Source: Tetmemena sp. SeJ-2015
Taxonomy: Eukaryota > Ciliophora > Spirotrichea > Sporadotrichida > Oxytrichidae
Reading direction: 5' to 3'
Length of the DNA stretch: 64,000 bases
Assembly (NCBI GenBank): GCA_027382625.1
Contig: JAJKFJ010021555.1
Location: 1 to 64,000 of the forward strand
Shown piece after piece: positions 55,750 to 64,000 of this stretch. A program made the translations under genes and the position numbers. Under the pieces are notes generated by a model. That model worked only from the letters and a program-made list of their open reading frames with translations, made no database searches and was not told the DNA's origin. The number at the start of each line of letters is the position of its first letter. Position 1 is the first letter of the stretch.

Positions 55750-56345
55750 TCAATAAAAGTGAGTACACTTCATTATGAAAAGAATTTAAATTATAATATT
55801 TTACTATAAAATAGAACTATATTATAAAATCTCCTGAGTGAATGTGATTGTTCTACTTTTAGTTAACTATAACGCTCTACCTTCCTAGTAAATTTAACTG
55901 ATTATGGATTGTGGCAGTTGGAGTCTGCTATGGCTTCTAGTTGTTGACTAAAAATATAAACAACTTGTGGTAGCTGGAATTGAACTTTGTAATGTTAACT
56001 TAACAGCCTCTAATTTTGAATTGATTTAGGCTGCCCAGCTGGCAATTGAGTCTTCGCTCCAGATCCCTGAAGTACATAACAACATTTAATATGAAAAAAG
56101 TTTTCATCCTTAATATTTAAAGTGAGGTATCAGACTGAGATTGATTGTGATTAGTTTCTATCTCACCAGCTGTGCTTAGTATTACGTGACTCTTATTGTG
56201 AATTTGATTGTTTCCAAGATCCATTGAAAGACTCAATCCGCTATTCTACCCAGATTCTCCATTATGATTTTAGGCTACCCCTACTGTTCTAGAAGTTATA
56301 TCATCAAAAGATTAATTCTAAAATGCTGAGCTTGCACTTTCAAAT
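55750..56345 (-). CDS. Hypothetical Ser/Asn/Gln-rich protein
   Basis: Coding blocks NQSFDDITSRTVGVAQNHNG and NSGLSLSMDLGNNQIHNKSH (about 56310-56200), then after an insert GSGAKTQLPAGQPKSIQNQR (about 56070-56000) and FSQQLEAIADSNCHNPQSVK (about 55950-55890). Start codon not found; probably lies behind another IES near 56350-56450. TGA 55750-55752. Not recognised; lies 107 bases upstream of the coiled-coil gene on the same strand. Confidence 0.45.
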
Positions 56346-56499
56346 CAAGAATATTAAACAACAAAATCATTAAAAATATAATTGGCTGAATTATTAATTT
56401 TCAAGAAAAAAAGCGTGAGTATAAATATGAAATATGCCTTTGGAAACTGAAAATAGAGAATTATATCAATAAAATTTTAAAGTAAAACTTTGGCCGTTA

Positions 56500-58080
56500 C
56501 TGTTTTGATTATATGCTGCTAGTTAAGATTGATACTTCGTACTACTATTTTGGTTACTCTCTTGATTCTAAGCAATATCAAATACTATATAGCAATTTAC
56601 TGATTCTTAGTAGAGTAAATATTCTTAATGAGTGCCTAACTTTTGAGATTATGGCGATGGTTTTAAGTAGAATAGGAACTTATTCCAATAAGTGCATTTT
56701 ACTGAATTTATGACCACTGGTCTTGAGAAACAAATCTTTGCTATGCGGGCAGAACCATTCCAGTCTGATAATTTAATGGTTGCTATTGTAAATTCTGGTA
56801 AGGTTACTGTTGCTCCATTATTTGAGGGGAGGCATTTTGCTATATTTCAACCTATTGATATGGTGGAACTTAGTTAGTGTTAAAGTTGGTATTGGGTAGC
56901 GAATGAGTTCTATCAGTCTGATTAATATTCTTCGAAGGCCGCCCTTGACTAAGATACACATTATAAGGACAAAATATTTAATAGATACTGCTTAAACTGG
57001 ATCTAAGGCTTTACAATTTGCTACAATTAAGTTCCTCCTCCCGCTCTTTAGTTTGTGATGTTATTTTAGCTCTAGGTATTGTAATCATTGAGCACTTATG
57101 GATAGGAGCCCCCGCTATAGTTTTAGGTCACACTCCTTCCAGCCATCTAGTTTCTAGACATGTTTTGATAACTCTACTTCTATTATAATTTCATCATCAT
57201 TAAAATAGAGAGTTAGAATAAGGTATTCTTATTAAATTCTATTCAGTCCAATTAGAATGGATTGGATTAACTTGTTGTGGATTATTTTACTAGTCAAAAG
57301 AGTGAGAAGCAGGCCCGGCAGAGTAATTTTGATGCTAATTATCGAATTGAAATGCGTTCTTTTAAGGAGTTGCAAATCCAACTGCCCCTTGGTCTTGATA
57401 CTTAGCCAGCCTAGAGTTCAGATGAACGTTAGGTTACTAGACTTGGTGGTTAATTTGACTGAGTAAGGGCTAAACTTAGAAAGAATAAGGATGGTTGGCC
57501 TAAGGAGTGGCATTTATAAATGTCTGCGAAGGAGCAGGACCGTTGGGAGAAGTAACCTGAAGAGTATTTTTAACTTCAGTGCTGGCTTATCTGATGTTGG
57601 GGTTATAAGAGGAGGGTTGCTAAATCTTTTGGAACAAGCTCTAGTTTACATTTTAGGAGGGACTTGGATGGGAGTAAGAAGCCTCTCTTGGCTAATAAGT
57701 TACCATGTGAGGCTGATGGATAGATGGGAAAGCCTAGGATGGAGGACTTGAGTAAGCCCCTCCTGAGCCAGCTGTTATACTAGATGCTTTATAAATATTG
57801 ATTGCATTTTTTAGATCTCAAGTTATAAACCAGCGAATCAACTGCCTGACCTCTAATTTGTTCCTGGTTTACACTCCTGACTGCGTTGTTAATTTAGGTA
57901 ATGTGATTCACTCCTAGCTGCTCTACAAGTCTTTACTTTACTTCGTTCGCCTTGCTGCCAATAGTGCGAGTGTCTTGCCTTTGGTTCCATAACTCGAGCA
58001 TCAGAAATTTATAACTTTTAATTCACAGTAGTAGTTTGTAATGCATAACTTATTCCCTGCTTTTAAATAAATTACTTATG
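56500..58080 (+). pseudogene. Broken open frames with atypical codon style
   Basis: With TAA/TAG as Gln a frame runs from about 56675 to 57170 (VHFTEFMTTGLEKQIFAMRA, SGKVTVAPLFEGRHFAIFQP, WYWVANEFYQSDQYSSKAAL, DTHYKDKIFNRYCLNWIQGF), then from about 57255 to 57600 (LVVDYFTSQKSEKQARQSNF, SFKELQIQLPLGLDTQPAQS, KDGWPKEWHLQMSAKEQDRW), then about 57650-57790 (RDLDGSKKPLLANKLPCEAD) and 57840-58060. Frames are separated by TGA codons without obvious pointers. Codons end in T or G far more than in other genes here and the strand is G/T-rich. Could be a decayed germline element, pieces of a scrambled gene from elsewhere, or a gene I failed to join. Family not recognised. Confidence 0.35.
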
Positions 58081-58419
58081 TAATTTAACTCAAGAAATTT
58101 CTTTTCTTAAAGATGATTAAGAATTCTCAATCATTTATACTATAAAATTAATTTTCTAGTGAAATAAGAATCATTATATTCTAATTGTTATTGAACTTAG
58201 AGTATATAATTTTGCATTGAATATAATTTTGAGGAATAAAGCATCAAAGGAAGAGTAGGATATCTTAATTTTTATTTCAGATTCACTAAGTATATGAATG
58301 ATTAGATGCCTTTGGATGCGATAGTATAGAGTGAGAGAGTGTGCAAATCGTAATGACTATTACTAATGAGTGCATGATAGAGCCAATTATTATTGAATTA
58401 TCAGCAATTAATAATCGAA
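58081..58419. other. AT-rich intergenic
   Basis: No convincing coding block. Confidence 0.45.
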
Positions 58420-60760
58420 ATGGAATGTTGTGGGTGCTTCCAGCAAGATAAATCCAAAGCCGCAAAAGACAAAAAGAAAGGTCAAGATAAGAGAAACCAG
58501 AGGCCCAAATCTCAATTCCTAATTCACGATACTCTTCAGGATTCAACAATCTGTGTTATATAAGAGTTTTTTTGCTGATAGGATATGAGAGGTTCTGCTA
58601 GGTAGAAAGGGATTGAGCACATGCTTGGCGGAGATGGGACTTACCTCTCTCCAATGAGAAGAGGAATAGACCTATCTGATGCCGACATGCATGATGGTAA
58701 TAATCGAATATATCAAACAACCATGCATCAACTGATCGCCACGAGCTCCTACGATTTTAGTAACAGCTACATCTTTGATACTGCTTCCGCAATCAAATAA
58801 TCTGTTGCTAACTTTAGTAAGAATAAGTTAGAAAAGTTTGAATGGATACACACATCGAGATTCAAGCACGAAATAATGCAGCCTACAACAGGGCGACATC
58901 TAACTTTGGAAACCAGCAGAAAGGAGCCCTTGTAAGTGCGGTACCAGGAGCAAGTCCATTTCATAAACTCCTGCCCAAGACTCCTTAATTTGAGCGAAGA
59001 CAAAATGGATCTAGATATATTAAAGTAGTTAGTTGCTTATAGTTTGAAAAATGATTCGAGTTCTAATTCCCTAATTGTAAAGGGAACCAAGGCAGATGCG
59101 AAAAATAGAAACCACTAAACTACTACAGTATACTCCTCGACCATCGACCAAACTAAGAACACACTTATGTTTACAGTAGTTAACAAAGACCACTCCTCCA
59201 GGCTTGCTTAGATCAATATAGCTGACTTTACTTTTCATTACATGCATAGTATTTTAATTATAAACATAGCTGAGAAATACATGAGTTTCATGTTCAACTA
59301 ATAAAGATACTTTTATCATGATGATCTATAATTTATGAGTTCAAGGAGATGATAAGAAATAAATTTAGCAGACTATTTACCGCTCCTGATGATCCCAAGC
59401 TTTTGCTTTACAAAAGACTTTGCAAGTATGCCCCAACCATCTATGCCATCAAAACCTTTAGCTACTTATGTGCACACTGCTAAAAGGCGTTCTAAAGTAA
59501 GTGTTTGATCATCACCCTTGGATAGACTTTGATTCTAAGTTATTCTTATTATAGAGGTGATGATTGTAGAGTTCATAATGTCTCAGCTGAAAGGACTCAC
59601 ACTTATGAGGATCCAAGAAATATTCAACTACTCTGAGTGTAAGCAAACGCTTAACTTTATAAATGGATATTTTAGGCTTCGAGTGCAGATGCGCCTACTG
59701 TGAAGCTAAATGCCACCTTGTGCTCAACACTTCTTTTGTAATTGGAGACAAATCCTAAATGGAGCAGTTCGATTTAGATCGTTAATTCTAAGTCAATTTG
59801 ATTTGTATTCCTATCATCGCCTTATTTATTGAAATTTGAGTATCCAAACATTCTTATTAAGGTTTATATCTCTTGCTTTTTTTATTTTCAGTTTAAATTA
59901 TGATCGACTGAATGAGCAAGCAAGCATTATGGATAAATCCAGCTAGTTTGAATTAGAAAGTGGGAGCCACCACCATAACCTAGCCACCAGATACACACCT
60001 CCGCATTAAAATTCCTCAAATGCCAACAACAAGGCCTTGCATCTGCCTCATCACATAGTGGAGTAATACTACAGCCATCAAGACGAGCAGCCTAATGAAG
60101 TGCTCTTACAGAAATCTCTAACTGCAAGTCACAGTCAAAACAACCTGCTGCAATCTTAGGCAAGCATCCCTCAATCGGTTCACAAGAAGGCGAACTCAAT
60201 CACTTAAAATGTTAACAGCCTCAAACTTCCCAAGACCATAGTCCTCAAGACACAAAGTTGAGAAGCTCAAGGAACTCAAACTCTATGCTAAAGTGATATT
60301 GATTGGAGAGCCAACTCATGAGTAGCTTCAAAATGCGTCCAAGTAGTAAATTCAAAAGCAAATTGCATCATAGTAGACGAAGAGATTGGTCTCCAGTTAG
60401 AATGAAAGCAAGAGAGAGGTAATTGCCAAACCTCCTAGTATAGTGCAAAATCATGATCCTTATAATCTTCCAAAGGATTCTATGGATATTTACCCTGCTT
60501 AGTTTCAAAGCAGAAATGCCTTGTCCTCTGGAGAGAGCTTGAAGGCTAAGGATTCTAATGCTTAGACTCTGGCACAGAATAGTAGCCAATTCTTTCAGCA
60601 GCTTTCTAAGTAATTTTCAGGCTAAAATCAAGATCTATCTCAGGGACTCGGAAATTAGCTATCAAACATTAACTTTTCAAATGACTTTAGCTATTATTTT
60701 TTAAGGAAAGATAAATTAGAAAAGTATTGTGGAAGAATTTTAGTTTTAATTTCCTGATTT
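58420..60760 (+). CDS. Cys-containing hypothetical protein with Q/S-rich tail
   Basis: Starts MECCGCFQQDKSKAAKDKKK; the Cys-rich start may be palmitoylated. Next blocks: GGDGTYLSPMRRGIDLSDAD, NQQKGALVSAVPGASPFHKL (about 58905), KDHSSRLAQINIADFTFHYM (about 59185), FKEMIRNKFSRLFTAPDDPK and AIKTFSYLCAHCQKAF (about 59340-59490), LKGLTLMRIQEIFNYSECKQ (about 59590) and FECRCAYCEAKCHLVLNTSF (about 59680). The CAHC and CRCAYC...C pairs suggest a zinc-binding module. Tail VEKLKELKLYAKVILIGEPT then Ser/Gln-rich to about 60700. Some joins lack a visible pointer (for example near 58835). May continue into 60790-61444. Confidence 0.55.
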
Positions 60761-60789
60761 ATTTCTTTGTATTAAATTAATTAAATATA

Positions 60790-61444
60790 TTTGAATACTG
60801 TAAATAAAATTAAGAGTATCTTAATCTGGAGTGTCTTTGACATAGCCTTTTCAGCCAAGTCTCGTACTTTACTAAGCCCTGAGAGTTTGATATTAGCGAA
60901 CAAACAAGAAAGCGAAAGAGTGAATGCAGATGTCATGAGAGCGCTGATTGACAAGAAAATGAAGAGGATTAAACATTTTACTCCATTTTACATTAACTTC
61001 TATTTCAAGGAACGAAACTTACTATGAGCTAAAAGTCTACCAATTATTTCTCCTCAAATTTCTCTTTTTAAAGTGAAGCCAAAGATGATAGATGCAGACG
61101 ATGATAGTAGATCTATGCGTGACTTAGATGACAAGCACTAGCTATTCTACCAAGATAAAAACCACTTGAAGCTCAGTGGAAATGAGGTAGTCAGTGGAGC
61201 TGGAAGAGGGGGAGGAGTCTTTGGAATATTTAAGAGCAGCAGGAGGCAGAATAAGAAAAGCCCTTAAGGGCAAGATAAAAACGGGGGATTTTTCACAGCG
61301 AGAGAGATTAAAGCAGTCGAGAGCAAGCATACTAGAAATAAGCCAGTTGGAGACCTAAATTTCGATTACTATGGATAAGAACTCAGATACAGCAACGATA
61401 ATTTTAATTACATTCATTTGTAAAAGGTGATTAAGGAAATTTGA
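60790..61444 (+). CDS. Hypothetical protein or 3' part of the preceding gene
   Basis: Blocks FDIAFSAKSRTLLSPESLIL and ESERVNADVMRALIDKKMKR (about 60830-60965), then DADDDSRSMRDLDDKHQLFY (about 61095), GNEVVSGAGRGGGVFGIFKS and KSPQGQDKNGGFFTAREIKA (about 61185-61310), ending DNFNYIHLQKVIKEI, TGA 61442-61444. No start of its own is obvious, so it may be the C-terminal half of the gene at 58420. Not recognised. Confidence 0.45.
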
Positions 61445-61789
61445 AAGACGCCATCCTTCGGGATCTATATAAGCAACTATGATTATAACTCAATAATAAT
61501 TATACCCATCTATCAAATCTATCAGGCATTTCTATATTCTTCTCAAACAAATTATTCCTTTTCAAATACTCTTCTATAAGTAAAAGAGTTACTTATAAGT
61601 ATTCTCAGATGAGATTTATACGTAGTTAGTGAATATATAAAAGAGTAGTGATTTTACTTCTATGTAAGTATGATGAGAGTTTTAATTGTTGATTTGGAGG
61701 CTAAGTGTATTATTTTATTATAGTTTAATTGAATTAAATGAGTCACATTAGCTCCAATAAATCTATTGCCAAATTACTTACTCAATCCT
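61445..61789. other. AT-rich spacer
   Basis: No coding block seen. Confidence 0.45.
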
Positions 61790-62008
61790 TTTGTCTTATA
61801 ACTCCTCATTATATTTAGCAATAAGGGATCAGCTGTAGTGGGTGAAAACTCTAGCATTGTCACAGCCGGCAGCAAAAAGCAACTGTTTAAAAATTCATCA
61901 ACTGCCGTCCTAGATTCCATAGCCATCACTCCTATAATAGGTGGGAAGGAAGAATCCATCATAGTCAACCAGGTAGCAGACGTTTAAAACGAAGGTGGGG
62001 CATGCTGA
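61790..62008 (+). CDS. Coding fragment, hypothetical
   Basis: Open frame SNKGSAVVGENSSIVTAGSK ... TAVLDSIAITPIIGGKEESI ending QNEGGAC, TGA 62006-62008, eight bases before the ATG of the STPGR gene. No start codon found. It may be a 5' piece of that gene lost by a frame break (GCATGCT occurs twice, at 62000-62006 and 62014-62020), or an independent small gene. Confidence 0.35.
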
Positions 62009-62015
62009 CACGAGC

Positions 62016-64000
62016 ATGCTCAACCCAGAGGATCTCAAAAAGTCAAGGGCACTCGCTCAAGAGTACGAGTAAGAGTTAAGGATGAAGAAAGCTCAGAAGA
62101 AACTTCAGGAAAAGATTATCTTCTCCAACCAGAACCACCACAGAGCAAGACCCAGAGCCTTGGGCAGCAACTTCAACACTACTAAGGCGTCACCCCAGAA
62201 GATTAGGCCATTTGCTAATGGAAGTAATTTCGGCATGTATGCAGCCGAAGTGGGGCAGAGTCTCAATACATCTTTGGAGCGAAAGCCCTAAAAGCAGCCA
62301 TTTAAAACTCCTCAAATATATAATAGAGTTCATTTAAAGTTATTATAATATGTAAGGAAGATCTCTAACTTTTTGAAATGTTAATTCCATAAGAAACTAA
62401 ACTTGGATATAGAGGCCAACAAGCAGGAGTACAAAATTAAAGCTGAACCTATTAAAGCGCTCGGCTCAAGGCGTGACTCCTTAGACCAGACCATCTCTAC
62501 AATAGGTGCCAGACAACCATATTTAGATTATTCTATATTAAACTTAACAGGACTAACAATCAACTCAAATTAAAACGCTTCTTATTTTGATAAGGTTAAC
62601 TCAGCACCATGAGCCATAAAGAAATGCAGAGAGCACTCAGCACCTACTTGAACGGGACTGGCCCTGGCGATTACCAACTTCCATCTTTGGTGTCAGCCAA
62701 ATCTCTCTCCTTAATTTCATTTTGCTTTATAAGTTTAAGGTATTTTAAAATCAGCAGTTTCAAACAAGAAAAACGCACCCGCTTTTAGTTTCCAGTTTAA
62801 GACTAAGCTGCCATACTTGGTATATAATCTGCAATTTATTAAAGTGAATACTTTCCCCAGACTGAATCAGTAAGTGTGAGATTTCACCAAGTAGTCTCAG
62901 ATTAATTTGAATGCCATCGCCACTACTACTATTTGATAAAGAGGGATAAGATTCACTCTCAAATTTTCAGCATTCATTTTACAACAGTATTCACTTTAAA
63001 TACACCGAGTTTTTACAATATCACTAAAATACAGATCATAAAGAAATATATTAGCTGTTTTTTAAATGTTTAATTAAAATAGATATATGTTATCTCTTAA
63101 CTCAAAATTTTACTCTATTTCAAAAAGTAATTTATTTGTTCTTTATACAAAAAACAAAAAAGTGGATAATATACTCATACTCTAAACGCTTTTTAATAAT
63201 TTGGGGGTTAATCTCTATTTAATAGAATTGAGTATTTCATACTGAACAATTAATTTTATGCATTATACATTTTATCATTTAAAAGTAAATTATTCAGAAT
63301 ATCTGGAGATCCATCCAGCCTCCTCCCCATGAGAAGTTTTCTAATCATTCTATTTTAGGAATTCTTGGGAAAAGACTCACCACCCCCTCAGACATACAAC
63401 CCTGATGCAAGCTTGATGAAAATGAAGGACCCATCTTTTTCAATTGGACAGACCCAGAGGTTCCAATTGAACAGAGTTGAATCGAACCTTAAAAGCTAAT
63501 TGTAAGTCGCTTGTTTCAAGACTATAAAATATTCTAAGAGTTGAGATGTTGAGCTTACTTTAAATGCTATAGGCCCGTTTCATACGACCTAAGACCTTAT
63601 TAAAGAGGATAAGAACTAAAAAATAATGGCAGTTTCATAAATAAAGTCTTTTATATTGCTAAGAACAAGTACAGACATGTAAGCATGGGCTTCGGCTAAA
63701 AGAGAAGTCTAAACACTGAAAAGAATGATGATAACGGACCAGGCCCCGCTTACAAGACAGAGTACTTCTCCTCTATTTAGTAGTCAGTTGACAAACTCCA
63801 ACCCAAGAAAGACTCTACTTTTGGACATTTTCTATCTGTCTTATATAATAAATGAACAGTTGGAGTGAGCAAGGACTAACAAGCCAAAATCAACTACCCA
63901 GGCTAGGAGAAATCCCTATTGGGAACTCAGAGCCCAGGACCTGGCATATACTAGAGCTACGACAATATCAAGATCCTCTCAAATGTGAAGGCCCACTCCA
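62016..64000 (+). CDS. Sperm-tail PG-rich-repeat (STPGR) protein, partial
   Basis: Starts MLNPEDLKKSRALAQEYEQE, basic helix MKKAQKKLQEKIIFSNQNHH, then ALGSNFNTTKASPQKIRPFA. STPGR-type repeats follow: TGPGDYQLPSLVSAKS (about 62655), KKNAPAFSFQ (about 62775), SPPPQTYNPDASLMKMKDPS (about 63380), NGPGPAYKTEYFSS (about 63735) and SPGPGIYQSYDNI (about 63925). This G-P-G-x-Y-x-x repeat is known from microtubule-associated sperm-tail and axoneme proteins. An IES at 62494-62610 (pointer ACCAT) joins RRDSLDQT to MSHKEMQRALSTYLNG. More IESs lie at about 62335-62385, 62700-62745 and 62880-63355. The gene continues past the window end. Confidence 0.75.
62494..62610 (+). other. IES, pointer ACCAT
   Basis: 117-base insert in the STPGR gene; ACCAT at 62489-62493 and 62606-62610. 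The insert contains an open frame up to a TGA that would otherwise look like the gene end. Confidence 0.82.

Noticed and set aside
61999..62020. GCATGCT direct repeat as an IES pointer
   Set aside because: The unit would be only 14 bases and excision puts the good MLNPEDLKK frame out of phase.
1..64000. tRNA, rRNA, CRISPR arrays, operons or bacterial-type promoters
   Set aside because: Nothing of these kinds was seen; the code and gene structure are those of a ciliate nucleus. A covariance-model tRNA scan was not possible by eye.

Overview
The window reads as germline (micronuclear) DNA of a spirotrich, hypotrich-type ciliate (Oxytricha/Tetmemena/Stylonychia kind). Evidence seen: it is strongly AT-rich; TAA and TAG run through every convincing reading frame as glutamine while TGA is the only stop; and frames are broken every 50-400 bases by short AT-rich inserts flanked by matching 2-9 base direct repeats. 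Removing the insert plus one repeat copy restores the protein. That is the MDS/IES/pointer structure of genes that are cut and spliced at the DNA level during development. A few breaks are instead true introns (GT...AG, 32-161 nt). The species is not decidable by eye.

Layout. 1-5.4 kb: two tandem omega-type glutathione transferase genes (-) separated by an 822-base inverted-repeat element. 5.6-10.5 kb: the main find, a CMGC/MAPK-like kinase gene cut into at least 20 segments in three separate clusters, reassembled here through 19 pointer pairs of 5-14 bases, with one segment inverted and an unrelated gene nested between clusters. 10.6-12.9 kb: two membrane-protein genes (-). 13.0-18.9 kb: a long Q/N-rich and coiled-coil coding tract (+). 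19.0-22.5 kb: mitochondrial carrier, a hypothetical gene and a GRDSY-motif gene (-). 22.8-33.8 kb: several large Q-rich genes (+), including an AT-hook protein, plus a four-helix membrane protein (-). 34.1-35.3 kb: UBTD-like ubiquitin-domain protein (+). 35.8-40.9 kb: very long Q-rich tract (+). 41.0-42.8 kb: mitochondrial bL12 and a PQ-rich small protein (-). 42.8-44.8 kb: a RING/TRAF-type zinc-finger gene split by an inversion, enclosing another gene. 44.9-49.7 kb: three hypothetical genes. 51.0-53.0 kb: flavin amine oxidase (-). 54.0-56.3 kb: coiled-coil and hypothetical genes (-). 56.5-58.1 kb: open but broken frames of unusual codon style. 58.4-62.0 kb: Cys-rich/hypothetical coding (+). 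62.0-64.0 kb: a sperm-tail PG-rich-repeat (STPGR) gene (+) running off the window.

The genes do not form operons; each probably becomes its own small somatic chromosome. The common theme is DNA rearrangement: unscrambled genes carry IESs, two genes are scrambled, and both scrambled loci enclose an unrelated gene. Several genes also show single-base frame breaks that neither IES nor intron explains; these may be assembly indels or germline-only divergence. Protein functions are inferred from motifs by eye; no database search was possible.
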